Shown piece by piece: positions 1 through 12,756 of a stretch of DNA of 64,000 bases. Made by a program: the position numbers and the translations under genes. This DNA comes from Parachlorella kessleri (Eukaryota; Chlorophyta; Trebouxiophyceae; Chlorellales; Chlorellaceae). The stretch spans positions 29,531 to 93,530 of the forward strand of contig BBXU01000964.1 of the NCBI GenBank assembly GCA_001598975.1, read 5' to 3'. Position 1 is the stretch's first letter. Every line of letters starts with the position of its first letter. The notes beneath the pieces were generated by a model that was given only the letters and a program-made list of their open reading frames with translations, searched no databases and was not told where the DNA came from.

Positions 1-88
1 ACCCGCGGTTTGGACAGCTAATCCACACAGCCTCACAACCGCCTGGAAGAAGCAAGGCTACAAAGGCAAAGTCCTCATCCCGTAGAAC

Positions 89-2216
89 TCAAGTGAAGCA
101 CCGCCCACGGGAACACACCTTGAGGAGCCGGTTGCATGTATACACGGCGCCATGGTACAGCGGGAAGACAAACTTGCACACTTGCCACGCCAGGGCGAGA
201 TGGGCTGAGTAATAGGTGGGAACGAAAACCAGCAATGTAATGGCAGTGAAGGCAAACTGTAGGAGCCCTGCACACAGCACTGACCAAGCGTGGTCAGGCG
301 GGCAGCCAGTGCCAGGCAGATGCAAGGCTGCTGCAGAGCGACTGCTGGCTGGCTGCTCGCCGCAAGAAACCCATGAACTCTATGTGTCCGCTTCCGACTT
401 GCCCAGGCAGAGGAGGGCCAACACCTCATGCAGGCGCTGCAGTGAGTTCACGCTGGGTGCCGTCTGCCGGTACTCACCATACCAAAACAACCTCCGGGCT
501 CTGCTGCCCCGCAGCACTAGGCGACTCCAGATATTGTTGGCCCGGCGGGCACGTCGAGCTAGGCATTTGTAGCTGGTGTCAAGATTGCAGCGCTTTATAA
601 GACCACCACACATCACCTGCAACTCAGGAGTTTCGAGGTAAGAGTCTCTGCTCACCGCATGCAGAAAAAGCTGCAAAATGTAAAACTAATGTCCGGCGAT
701 TCAGTGGTCAATGTGGGCATCACAGGCGCATGTCATGAAGGAAGAGCCTCAATCCAAGCCACAGGCGACACTGCACACTCCCTTGCGAGACAGCGCACCT
801 GCACCACCAGCCAGTAGACAAACTGCCATGCCATGTAGAAGGCCAGGGGCACGAGGAGGAGCCATAGTGCTGCTGGCCACCAACCCTGCAGCCCCACAGA
901 CCCCAGGGCCACCCCAGGTTGCCAACCCGCCAGCCATCCAGGACTCGCAAGCGCCCCATGGGGAGTTACTGAGCCGCTGCTCTGAGCAGGGTGGTGATGC
1001 AGGGCGTACCTGCATTGCACGGCAAGGGCAATGGTCTTGCACCCGCGCACAGAAGTGTGGAGTGGCCGGCATGGGGAGGTGCATCCGGCGGCCACTGAGT
1101 AGAACAGGTGACAGACACCGCCTAGCCAGCGCACAGCTGCAGCTCATGCACGGAGCGGCATCCCATGCATTAAACTCAAGGACGCCTTCCGGACAAGTGA
1201 TTGGGCCATAGAAGGATCACAGGCCAAAGGGCCTTGGGCCCGGCCAAGACAACCTGAGGCTACCAACTAACTCACATGGCCAGGCCAGGCAGCAGGTGCA
1301 GCATAACTGAGAGCGTGTGGTCCAGGGACGGGAAGACCCAAGCGCACTGCCACACCACCAGTGCCCCCGCAACTGGGCCGTCAGCCAGCGCATAAATGGC
1401 GGCGCCCACAGGCAAGCCCCGCTGGTTGAGATAGTGCAGCCAGGAGGCTGGAAGGAGGAGATAGGCTGCAGTAGCCAGGCTAACAAAGTAGCAGAAATCC
1501 TGTAGTAGGAATGGAAGTGGCTCAGCGGCAAAACTTGAACAGGTAGACTGCAACAGCACTGTTACTCGTCTGGTGACCCTGCAAACTACAAGCATGTTTT
1601 GGACAAGGGCTGTCCTACAGTCCAGCACGGAAGCTACAGGCAGCAAAGCCTTGTTTTCAAAAACTCTCACCAGCAGGAAGAAGCGGTTCCCAGGCTGCGT
1701 AAAAAGGAAAGAGTAGGTGCGGTAGGGTAGGCCGATGCCAGCAAAGATCAGAAAGAGCCATGGCAAGGCTGAGGGGCAGGCGCCTGCAGGGCGACGGTCA
1801 GGCACGGTGTCATACTCTCCATCTCTGTGCTCACATGCGGTGCCTCAGCCAGTTCTTGCAAGAGCAAAGGCATGCGCCGGGGCGCAAGGAAGGGACAGTG
1901 TCTGCCGGAAACACCTGGCACGACAACAGGCTGCACAGGCACAACACCTGCCTGCAAAGAAGGCAATAGCTCCAAATAGAGTGATGCCAGCAGCGAACTT
2001 GTGGGCACTGAGCTGCGACACCGCCTTCTCCTTGCTGGGAGCTGGTGCTTTGCCAGCTACTGGGTTGCTGTGCTGCACATGACTGTAGCTGCGGGTTTTC
2101 ACGGGCCAGGCCGCTTTGCAGCTGTCCAGCAACCTCTCTAAGGAGTTTGCTCGCTTGATGGAGGAGCGTCTGGCCAAGGCTGCATGGCCAGCGGCCTCGC
2201 CTTTCCGCACGGCCAT
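89..2216 (-). CDS. Glycerophosphocholine acyltransferase-like membrane protein (DUF2838), possibly 3'-partial
   Basis: Multi-exon membrane protein. I place it in the DUF2838 family (yeast GPC1, plant GPCAT), which acylates glycerophosphocholine to lysophosphatidylcholine at the ER. The call rests on a family-like block in the exon near 1507-1275: a DFCYFV segment, then a DGPVAGALVVW helix, then FPSLDHTLSVMLHLLPGLA, resembling the family's NGPLAWAI...FHSLDK...IHI.PP pattern. Other blocks fit: an N-terminal exon from the ATG at 2216 with RANSLERL and an FAAGITLFGAIAFFAG helix; 1760-1673 (GLPYRTYSFLFTQPGNRFFLL); about 870-730 with PLAFYMAWQFVYWLVVQ; about 655-480 with DTSYKCLARRARRANNIWSR; about 300-115 with helices and HGAVYTCNRLLK. 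The last frame stops at 89, but a donor-like GTGTGT follows LLK near 120, so the true last exon may lie beyond base 1. Family call from pattern memory; most exon edges approximate. Confidence 0.68.
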
Positions 2217-2821
2217 TGCTGTTGTGGTTCACCACATCGATCGGCAGCAAGGTCAACCAGCAGCGGGCCCAACTACCCTCTTTCCCTGCCTGCTCCCGCC
2301 CCGAAACTGGGGCTTTGTGAATGGAAGTACGTCGCCCTCTAAAGGGGATGCCTCGATTCGGTATATGCCTCCAGCGCCCTCCCAAGACCGCGGCGGCATC
2401 GCACAGCATGCATGTCGTTCCTTTCCAGCCCTGCGCCTGCGACTTATAAATCTGCATTAGGTATATGTTTCAGATTAAAGGTGCAGCAACTAGTGTGTGC
2501 AGCATATTTGACCCCAATGTCATGGTAGCATCTTGGTGATCCCAAGATGAGGACAAGTCCCAGCCCTGCGTTGAGCTAGTTCTGAGCCTGGCATGGCTGA
2601 TACCAGCCTTGAAGCTATTTTATATGGGATGCACGTGACAGCAAGGGTTACACAGTAGGGCACAAGAAAACAAGGACGACGGCCGTCAACAACAGTGTAC
2701 AAGCAGAAAGCTGAAGCAATTTGGGGAAAGAGTAGGGAACATCCCACCAGTGCTTCATCAAAGCGAGCGCCAGCATGCTGTTCAGCTGATTGGGGGTTGC
2801 CCAAACCACCGAATTTGGTAG
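2217..2821. other. Intergenic: upstream of the acyltransferase gene, 3' flank of the BRAP2-like gene
   Basis: No convincing coding signal; the short open frames here lack family features. On the minus strand a TATA-like ATTTATAAGT lies at about 2443-2452, some 230 bases upstream of the ATG at 2216. TGTAA on the minus strand (TTACA at 2648-2652) lies 170 bases past the stop of the BRAP2-like gene and could be its poly(A) signal. Confidence 0.5.
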
Positions 2822-5800
2822 TCACCGCCGCCTGCGAGAGCCCCTCCCGCTCCCGCCCCGCCCCTGATGCTGTGCTTGCTGCGGCAAGGACGGCAGTGGC
2901 AGCACTGTGCCGCCCGCCAGCTCACCCTCCGCTGCCACGCTGCCGCCCACCTTTTCAATCTTGTCTCTTGCCTCGATAAAGACCATCAGGTCCCGCACCT
3001 GTGACACATTACAGGGTAGGATTGACAAACACCCTGGGCATTGGCGGTCAGGACTCCCGTAACTTGATCATACCTGTGTTTCCAAGTATCAAGGACCACC
3101 TGGAGACACCAATATGCCGGCTTATAGCAAACAAGCCTGTGCGCAACCACTATCACACGCCACGCACGCTAGGTGGCTCCATCAGTAACTCTACCTGGTC
3201 TGTGAGGTCCTGAACCGTGGCATCCCGCTCGCCCTTCATGGCATCTAGCTGCACCTGCAACCCACGACATGATCAGTCATTGTCGGCGATGTGCAGGTTT
3301 GCCCCGGGGCCCCTTTGCGTCCAGCCCTGACACTCCACAGCCATCACATCATGTGCCTACTACCTGCCACCAGCGTAGAACATGCAACACTTCCAGCACA
3401 TGACTATGCTGGCTGTTGAAGCAAAGCTTGACACTGCAATACATGCATGCCTTTCACTCTTTCTCGACCATCCTTTGGCTTTGGAGGCCTTGTCCACCCA
3501 AAGAGGCAGCATACATCCCTCCACAAGCAAGTCAAGCTCAGGTAAGAAGCTTGCAACCCATGTCTGAGTTTGACCCCTTCTTGTCACATGCATCCTATCT
3601 TGCATGATCCTCCCTTGGGGCTCTTCTATCAGTTTGCCGCTGCACCGTACCTGCACCGCTGCCAAACGGGCCTGATAGTCTTTCTGGTTGGCAAGCAAGG
3701 TGTCATTTAGCTGCTTAAGGAAGTCGCGCTCACGCTGTGCTGCTTGTAACCGGTTGTTTGTGTCGGCCTGCAAACAGTGGTGTACAAGGGTCACACACCG
3801 GCCCGTAAACTTTTACCAAGTGCAATGTCATAGAGTGCAATGACTCAGGATGTGCAAACACCTGTACTTGATGGCTGCACCAGGAGGTACCAGTGCATGA
3901 GATGAGACTACACCTGACTGGCCGCACAGCCTCTGGGCTGGACTCACGCTTCCGCCTGGCGTGCCCAAGCAACCACATCCAATGTAACCGGCTGGACACC
4001 CAATAGCAAGCCCGCCCACCCACCAGCTTGCTCTCCGCCTGCCGCCGCCGCCGCTCGTTCTCTTCGGCCGCAGCTCTGGCTACAGCCACAGCTTCCTCCG
4101 CTTGGCTCATGCGTTTGCTAAGAACCCCAGCCTGCAATCCCATCGAGAACCCGCCCCTTTCTGAAGAACTCCCTCTGCTTGTTGCAAACTTGGCAGGAGC
4201 AGCCATCAACATCAAGAACTCAAACCCAGCATACGACAAAATAACCCACAGCATTTGCCCACTTATCTGGGGCCATGAATCCAGCTGGTGTAAAACTAGC
4301 AGCTCCAACACCCACACCAACACGAGCACACAAGTTTGTTGTAGCGAACACAACATCCTGCCGCTTCACCTCAGCATCCAGCTCCTGCCGCTGCTTGACA
4401 AGTTGACCCTCGAAGAACTGCCGCTGGCTCTCCAGCTGAGTCACAAGCAGGTGGTTGTACTCGGTGGCAAGGGCGTCCAGCTTGCTGCAGGAAAGGAGGA
4501 ACACGGCGGGCAGGCCACATGACAGCAGGCAGCAGATGGTGCCCATGTGTGCTGGGAGGGATGTTGTGCTCATGCTTCGCCCTGCCGTGGCAGTAGGCAG
4601 CAGAGATATAGAGGCAAAGGCATATGGTCCACCAGAAGAGCTGCTGCACATACATCTCCACAGTAGGCATGAATGATACACATATTTACTGATCTACAGA
4701 CACAACCAAGAGCTGTGGTCTTAAAAAACAAACCCACGGTCCCCAGCCCACTGCCTCACAACCAAACAGTGCCTCCAACCCAGCCGAAGCCTTGCCGCTG
4801 CCGGAACATTTCCTTCTTATGAAATTCTTCGACATACCTGAGCATGAGGGCCTCGTCATACTCAGGGTCCTCCCCGCACTCGCTCTTGCTGGACAGTCCA
4901 GCCCCAGAATGGTGGCGGTGGCCGCCGGGGCCGCGGCTGTGAGGCCTGCTGTAGCAGGGCTGCTGACCGCTCGAGGTCAGGGCGGGTGAAGGAACCTGGA
5001 CATACATGTTGGTCACGGGGATGTAGCACGGTGACGTGGAGTTAGCACCCCGGCAACCAGGTCATGCATACAGTGAGTGCAAGAGATTAAGCAAGCACTT
5101 CAGACTCTTCGGTGCTATCCCGTTATGGCCACAGGCCAGCAATACTAGCAGCGGCGGCAGACTCATACCAAGAAGAGGCCGCAAGGCTGAAGTGGTGACT
5201 CTTTCAGGGCTGTCTGACCCACCTCCACAAGCTTGCCATCAGTCTTGCTCTGGATCAGCCGATGCACGTACGAGTCATTCACGTAATCCCACACTCGCTG
5301 CATTGGAGGCAATTAGACCAACACATAAGCTGAAGACGAATATTTGCCAAGGCTGTGAAGCACAGCCTCGAGCAAAAACTTCCAGCACATGCCTGCCCCA
5401 GGATATGGGACAGTATTAGCTTGCGATAACCACAGAGCCACTTACCAAGTTTGCCACCGCTGTCAACTGCACCGCCTTCAGGCTGGCTGTGCAAACCTGC
5501 CCCCACAGCTTACCTGCGTCTCCAACTCAAGGGCGTACCCATGCCCCGACTCCTGCCAGTGAGCCGCAGCATGCAGTCCGCGGTAGCGGCCGCAGCCCAC
5601 ATGGCCGCAGATAAGGCAAATCCACAGGTCTGCAGCACACACACACACCAGCATTGGCAAGGTGAAAAAGCCAGGTATGTAGCCATGTAAGTCAACCCGC
5701 AGCAGCAACCCTCAACCAGCACTTCTGGGGCCCTGCACATCTGCCACAAAAATGGCTCAATAGACCGCGTAGCTAAGGGGCGGCACAGGCAACCTGCACT

Positions 5801-8103
5801 GACTATCGGGCACAGGCATTAATGAAGAGCAAGGCCTGCACCAGCTTACCACACCCTGCTACCTCCCTGGCTTTCTCACCCGCAGTGGTGCTGCAGACAT
5901 TGCAGTGGGAGGTGGTGGCGGCCGAGGAGTGCTGGCAGTAGCGGCAGACGGGGCAGGAGGTGTCGCCCCACTGCCGCAGGCACTCGTTGTGAAAGCGATG
6001 GTTGCATACCTTCATGGGAGGCAATTGTCCGGCAACACGACTTCATGGCCAGTTCCATTGACAGTGTGCAACTTGGCAAGCTGGCAAGCCAAGGAAATCC
6101 TGGCCAGGGCGATGGCGAGGGCCGAGGCTTTGCAACTCTCACTTCAACTCTATGACAGATCACGGCATTACCCAAAGGCACAGGCGCTGCTTGGGGGTCC
6201 TTGTCAGGTTCTGCGACCACTGCGCACATCTCTGGCCACCTGAGCAAGGCTGCACTAGAACCCCGCTCCAGCCTCACCGTGGTCACAATGCCGCTTATGT
6301 GCTCATCCAACCTCTCCAGGCACACTGGGCAGGTGGGCAGCTCGGTGGTGCCTTGGGGTGCACGGAATGCCTGCAGGCACAGGGGATGGGAGTGCAACAT
6401 AAGGCCCAGTCGCCCCAGATGTGGTCACCACGTTGCCAAGTGTCTGCCATGTCCAGCGCTTCGCAACTGACTACCAGACTGCATGCTGCAGCTTCCAAGC
6501 AGCCGAGAATGACGCAGGAGGTAGGTGACAGAGGCGGATTGCGTCTTGCCTGGTCACTCTCTCCAGACTGGTACTCCACGTCCTTCACGAACACCAGCCT
6601 GCAGATGATCTCCGGCTCAAGCAGGCAAAACTGCAGAGGGCAGAGGGCTGTGCGGCAAGAGGTCAGCAACTGAGGTATCCGAACATGCCCGTGCAGCCAG
6701 GGAAAGCCACTAGCCCAAGCCAAGCTGCTGGGCATGTTGGCACAGGCAGGGAAAAAACACTAGCCCGAGCCACATCCCATGGCCCCAACCTAAGCCCCAA
6801 TTCCCCGACTTGGTAGCCTCCCCGACGCTACGCTGGGCCTGCTGACCACGCTGTGTCGGCTAGCAGCAAGGGCGCCCCAGGGCACACGCACCGGCTTCCC
6901 GTTGAAGTTTGTGTAGAAGTCGTCGGCTGCCGCCTGCTCATCAAAGCGCACCAGCACAGAGCACAGGGAGGCCTTGCCGCCCTCCCGCCTCACCAACCGC
7001 AGCTCCCGCACCTGCAGCACGACAACTTTGCCACTGTATGTGAGACTGTCTGTTCCCAGGCCGGCAAGACGGCCACGAAGCTAGGGTTGCATGAGCACGC
7101 CCCACAGCGGCTGCCACGACAACAACTTCAAGCACGACTGTTCAGCTGTTTCCCTAGGCTGAGGCGGCAAGGCCCCATAACGATGGTCGGGCAGCACCAA
7201 GGCACTGCCTCTCAGGCCGCCTGGGAACAGCGATGTCTGCTTCAAGTACGCACTGGCAGAACAGGACCCATCCAAGTCGTTGAATCACAAACTATGTCCA
7301 TTTCCATGGGTCAGCCTGCACCCCAGGACTTCACTTAGCTGCTTCAAGATTTAGGTTAAGGCACTGCACAAACACATAATGTCTGAGGGCCTCGGCTAGC
7401 AGGCTGGGAGACTGCCCTATAGGTCTTGTCAGGCTTGGGAGCCACCACTGACCTTGGGAAAGTAGCCACCAAGGAATGTGCACAGCTCAGCGAACCCCAT
7501 GTCTGCTGGCAAGGCCAGGATGCACAGCTGCTCATTCCGCCCCGCCTGCAACAACCAAGCAGCAACCGGACGTTAGCCGGCCCCCGGTTACACCACAGCT
7601 AAGCAGTCACACACAACCGCCAGACAACCCGCCAGGCAAGCACGGCAGCTGTCCAGAGCATACCATTCACAGCCCAAACTCACTGGGAAGGCTAAGGGCG
7701 CAAAGGGGCTAGAGGGGGTGCTGGCCGCAGCTGCAGCGGGGCTGCTGTCTCCTTGAGCCGGAGGCAGATCGCTGCCCCCAGCAGCTTGTCTGAATGTTCG
7801 CCTGTTACTCTGGCTGGCCCACCCTCCGCCGTCGCCCTGCTGCTGCTGCTGTGGCTGCTCATCGGCAGGAATGTGCCGGTACAGGTGCATCACGCCGGTG
7901 ATGTGCTCCACCCTCGGGTTTCCTGCTGAAAAACTGACCTCATCGACCTCCTCTGCGGCCACTGCTGCAGGTGTGGCATCGGCGCTGGACGAGGAGGCCT
8001 CACCATGCTTCCCTGGGGTGCTGCCACTGCAGGTGGGCTCCTCGTTCTGCTGGGCTGGAACCTGGGCTGCAGGCTTGCCCCCCCGCACCTTGATGGAGTA
8101 CAT
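2822..8103 (-). CDS. BRAP2/BRIZ-type RING and ZnF-UBP E3 ubiquitin ligase
   Basis: Orthologue-like to human BRAP (BRAP2) and plant BRIZ1/2, E3 ligases that bind ubiquitin through a UBP zinc finger; plant BRIZ proteins are needed for germination. Start ATG at 8103 ([10 protein letters not shown]); first exon 8103-7684 ends at a GTGAGT donor and holds the family's [18 protein letters not shown]. Then the RRM-like BRAP2 domain (about 7540-7457 and 7018-6890: [35 protein letters not shown]), the RING split over two exons (about 6370-6283 [17 protein letters not shown], 6013-5881 [13 protein letters not shown]...CPVCRYCQ), ZnF-UBP (about 5632-5512 [18 protein letters not shown]...[14 protein letters not shown]), a linker with [18 protein letters not shown] (about 5310), and coiled-coil exons at about 5010-4790, 4487-4350, 4137-4020, 3768-3650, 3255-3200 and 3000-2825. 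The tail is Gly/Arg-rich ([13 protein letters not shown]). Zinc ligands look intact. Most inner exon edges are approximate. Confidence 0.9.
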
Positions 8104-8408
8104 GCTGCACAGCACTACACAACGGACGTCTGCCTAGAGATGCAAGCGCCCGAGCAAGTGCTTGTAGACTGATCCCGAGTGGAGGGACATGGCCCGTTTC
8201 ACACTCGTCCTAGGGTACAGAACAACATGGAACTGTGGAAATGATTTTGAAGCTGTAGGAAGGTGGGTACCTCTGCCTACAGCCGGGCGCGGTGGCGCTC
8301 TTTTTCTCAGGGACCTCTTCGGGGGAACAACAAGTACCTGATCGGGCAGGTGTTGCATGTGGCTCTTGGTAGCAGTACCATGTTAGAAGCCCCTGGCTAA
8401 ACGCCGTA
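8104..8408. promoter_or_regulatory. Divergent promoter region between the BRAP2-like and carboxypeptidase genes
   Basis: A 305-base gap separates two opposite start codons (8103 minus, 8409 plus), so both promoters and 5' leaders must lie here or overlap the neighbours. I see no clear TATA box and no coding signal. Confidence 0.5.
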
Positions 8409-11400
8409 ATGCTAGCCAGGCGGGGCCTCTTGTTATCGTTGTGGTTGAAGTCCTGCGTATTCCTCACGCTTGTGGCCTCTACTTGGACTGCTAGGGTGCG
8501 GGTGCCCAAGCTTGCACAGCCCGACTACTCTGTGTACCACACCAAGTGGGTGCCCCCAGGCGTTTCGGCTTCCTGCAGCACCATCGCCCCTTGTCATGGT
8601 TTTGAGCTTTTCGCCGCTACGGCAGCTTCCGCCTTGGGGAATCCAAGGCGCTTGTTCCGCCTGTTCCAGTGCTATACCACACCAAACAACAACGGTTGAG
8701 TGCTTCCGCAGGGATGGCGTGTTCAAGGCCTTTAAGAGCACGGTCAGCCAGTGCTCTTCCTTCATGAAGGTCCGTCGTCAACTTGATAGTGCTGCGGGTA
8801 TTGCAGTGCCTAGTTCAACAGGGTAGTGCCTGTCGGCACACATTGAAGGCCAGCCTGGCTGGGGCAGCAGCCTGCCTGCTTTTTGTATGCTGCCTTGGGC
8901 ACCTAGGAGGGCCCCAACTGGAAGCGTTATTATACTTTAAGCTTTCCTTGTACATAGCAGCACTCTGACCACTGCTGCAGATAACAAAGTACAACGAGGG
9001 AAATGCAGAGTATTCTACGGATGTTTCGGTGCGTCCTGTGAAAAGGCTACCCGCCTGCAGCTGTTTTGTTTCTTGGGCAGGTGGCTTCCCCTTTCATGCA
9101 AGGTTAATGACTCCTCTTTGATGTCTATTAAAAGGCTGACTTTGGTTAATAGCAGCCTCCTATTTATGCAGGATTTTTCAGCCGATATGTGCCTGAGTAG
9201 AGACAAGCTCGAATGGCTGGTAACTACTCGCCCCCTTGGTTTTGCAGGTAGTTACTGTGGAGCCAGGGGGCTTAAGCGAGGACCAGTCTAGCAAGATTCG
9301 CGTGCTACTGGTGCGGAATGGACTGCTGCTGGCTGGTGATCGCAAATGGTATGGAATTCTGGCAGCTTTGCAAGCTAGGCTGCAAGAGGGAAGCCATCAC
9401 TAGTTTTCACATGTGACTCGTGAAAGCATCAACATAGCATTTGCCTGGCGGTGAGTGACAACCTGGGTCGTGGTTGTGTCCGTGCAGGACTTTGGTGAGC
9501 ATGGGCGGGAGCTCGTGTCGCCGGAGATAGCGCTGCGCCTGCTGAGCGTGCTGTGCTCCGGCGGCGATGAGCTGGCGGCGCTGGCGGGAAGAGCTGGGGT
9601 GGAGCTTGGGGAGCTCCAGAGAGTGCTGAACCACACAGTGCTGGAGGTGAGGCGGCCCCTACAAGGCCATGCGGCTCCTTGGTGGCTTTGTAGAACTCTC
9701 TATCGGGCAGATGAGTTTTAGCAAGTGTAGTAGTCCCATGCAGTTGGCTTGGGCAGGGGCAGTGTTACAGCACAGTGGGGGGGGGGCGGCCCAGGTGACA
9801 TTCAGCGGCGACAGTTCACCAATTGGGGAAGTACATTGCAGCCAAGAGGGAGATCACCGGCCCAGTCATGCCTGCCCCGCCTCATTCTCCTCTCAAAGTC
9901 TGGCAGCAACAGAGTGGGAAGGGACCGGCCCAGCAGCGCCCAGTCACTTCATAGCACTCACTGCTTGCAAATGGCAGGTGGTGCCGATGGAGAACGTGCA
10001 CGGGCGGGAGAAGGTGGAGGGCGGTGCGCTGTGCGAGCGCAAGAACGGGCGTGGCGTGGACCCCAACCGCAACTGGGGGGTGCACTGGGGCCACAAGGAG
10101 CCGGACTATGACCCGGCAGAGGAGTTCCCGGGCACGGCGCCCTTCAGGTCAACCCCAGGCTGGGAGAAAGACCCGCAGAGCAGCCTGTCTCTCCCCTCCT
10201 AGTTGTTCCTGCCCCGATGTTCCTCGCTGCCCTACGTGCTTCCCTTGCAAAGAGGACTTGCAACCTTGCAACAACTTCTCATCCCCGCCCTAGGGGCTTG
10301 TCTGTTGGTCCAGTCCCTCAGCCTAACGCTGCACCGGGCTGGGCTGGGTGTGTATCGCTAGAGGCGCACTGACTCCTTGTCATGGCCCCGTGTTTTTTGG
10401 TGCAGTGAACCTGAGGCGTTAGTTATGCGACACCTGGCGGAATCCCTGCGGCCTCATGTTTGGCTCAATGTGCACAGCGGCATGGAGGCGCTCTTCATGC
10501 CCTACGACCACCAAGCTAGGGTGCCAGGTGAGGGTGCTCGGTGTTGAGGGGTCCTGTCCGGTGCGGCATGTGTGGTGGGGCTGGTCAGTGGCGGAGGCGC
10601 AACTGGTGGCCTGGACTGGCTGGATTGAAGTTCAAGTGGGGTTGAATGGAAGCAGCTTCTGAGCAAGTGTGAGGCGCCTGGCTGCCAGGTACTTGCGCTC
10701 AGGTGGGTATGCCTAACAACCTTGCGAGCCGAGAGCAGCACCCTCACAGACCTCGATACGCAGTGCATATAAAGTTACACAGTTTTGTGCGCTGCCTGCA
10801 GATGGTGCCAGCGCTAATGCTACGCTGAGCCTGCTGGGCCAGCTCAACACGCGGGTGTGCGGCGGCAGATGTGCGGTCGGCTCAGGTGGCAAGAGTGTAG
10901 GGTGAGGCCTGGGGAGCAGCAACTTTGAACGGAGCTGGTTCTGGTTCTTGTGTACGCAGCTTTCAGTTGACCGGCAGACCCTGAAAGCGCACGCTTTATG
11001 CACTGCGGCCCCCGAGCGGGAGGCCTGTTAACCGAGCGTATGAACGGCCACCCATATTGCCCTGGCTGCAGGTACCTAGCCCACGGCACGGCTACGGACT
11101 ACATGTATGAGGAGCTGCAGGTGCCCATCTCCATGACCTGGGAGGTCTACGGAGACATGAACGCATGTGAGTGCCAGGCAGCAGACGTTGTGGGTAGCGG
11201 GAATGGACTAAACCTAGAAGTGGAGGCCAATTGTGATGCAGAGCATAATGCTTCATGGGCATTGAGGAAGGGGACTGGAGCTGTGTCTGTGGTGTGCCGA
11301 CGTGATGCCCTCCCGCCTCTCAAGAGTCCTACATGGTATGGCTGGTCTGGACTGGTCACCCAGCTGTCCTCCCATTCAGAAATCTTGCCAGCCTCCCAAA

Positions 11401-12192
11401 AGTTTGGTGCCGCCCCCAGCGAGCCGCCCTAGCCCGGCTTGCTCGGTTCCCATGAGTCTTACTGACGGCTGGCCACCTGCCTGCCTGTGTGCAGCGTACC
11501 ACGACTGCTTCCGCATGTTCAATCCGCTGACCCGCGAGGCGCTGCAAAGCACCGTGGACACTTGGGCCGCTGGCATACTGGCCCTGCTGGCCCTCCTGCC
11601 AGACCACCCAGCCATACCCTCACTTGGAGAGCTGTCCAGGAACCATAGCGGCACCAACGCCTCGCGGCAGGTGCAGCAGGCGGGGGCAGAGGAGGGGGAA
11701 GGGGGCAGGGCGGCTGCAGCAGGAGCGGCGCAGGAGGGGGCAGCGGGCTTAGCAGGTGCAGCGCAGCAGCAGCAGCAGCAGCTGGATGTGCAGGGGGCGG
11801 ATGGCTCCTCGACGGGCACGGGCGGCAACGGCAGCCGACAGCAAGCCAAGGCGGAGGAGATTGCGGCAGCAATGCGGGGGCAAGGGAATGCTGGCGAGCA
11901 GCCATTGTTAGCGGAGGGGGCAGGGGACGGACCCGGAACAAGCACTGGGCGACACAGGGGAGGCTGGGGCGCCGCAGGAACCGGCAAGGGGAGCCTGGCG
12001 TCGCTGCAGCAGGGTTGGCGGCATCAGCGCGCCCACATCCCGGGCACCAGGGCAGACTGGGAGGCGGTGGGGCTGCTGCTGGGGGCGGTGGCGGCAATAG
12101 TGAGCGGCTACCTGCTCTACACCAAGCCGCAAGTGCGGTACACATTGTCGCAGTGGGGTTTGGTTACCCGCCGTAGCGACATCCCCTTGTGA
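8409..12192 (+). CDS. M14 zinc metallocarboxypeptidase with signal peptide and C-terminal membrane helix
   Basis: Zinc carboxypeptidase of the M14 family, closest in memory to the plant At5g42320 type. Ten exons join in phase: 8409-8545, 8712-8769, 8981-9028, 9248-9310, 9488-9646, 9978-10147, 10406-10527, 10802-10901, 11072-11166, 11495-12192, giving 549 residues. An N-terminal hydrophobic stretch looks like a signal peptide. Catalytic landmarks are all present: HGRE (zinc His about 107, Glu 110), DPNRNW (Asn185-Arg186, substrate carboxylate binding), NVHSG (third zinc ligand His235), and MTWEVYGD (catalytic Glu about 310). After the catalytic domain (ends about residue 365) comes a Gln/Ala/Gly-rich low-complexity stretch, one membrane helix (VGLLLGAVAAIVSGYLLY, about 508-525) and a short polar tail. 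This predicts a lumenal or extracellular, membrane-anchored enzyme. Substrate unknown. Confidence 0.92.
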
Positions 12193-12756
12193 CAATGAAT
12201 GAGCCGGCGGCACAGCAGACCGATGGTGTGGCACAATTTGGGGGTTGTGATGCGCAGCATAGCTGTTTTTCAACTCCAGCAAAACACTGTGTCGGGCAAT
12301 GAGAGAGTTGACCACCTTTGGCTATGGAGGATGGGTTTCAGCGTCTGCATCGTGTTAAGAAAAGGTACTGTTCGTGGTTGCTGTATCGGGAAGGAGCACT
12401 GCTTATGCTATCTCTGTGCGGACTTTGGCATTGCAGAGGTGCTAGTTACTGGAGCAGCGCTGTGTCAGGGCTTATCTTTGTTAGTGTGGTGACCTTTGAG
12501 TGCCCGTAACAACTTTTTCGTAAGGTTGTTTTTCAGGTTGACATTGCAGCATCCTGTCACCACCGTCTTGTAACCCTCTGGCAAACCTTGTTCAGGAAGG
12601 CTCGGAATCCTAGGAACCCGGTACCATGATGCAAACCGCGGTGGGTGTCGCAATGTCGCTAACGCGTGTGTATTATTCCGACAACTCCTGAACAGCTGAA
12701 TTGTTGCAAAAGCCAGCCAGGGGTAGTTGAGACAAGGGGTGATCTGGTTGTTCAAC
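12193..12756 (+). other. 3' flank of the carboxypeptidase gene and upstream region of the EF-hand gene
   Basis: No coding signal. TGTAA at 12569-12573 is 377 bases after the carboxypeptidase stop and may be its poly(A) signal. That leaves under 200 bases for the EF-hand gene promoter and leader. Confidence 0.45.
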
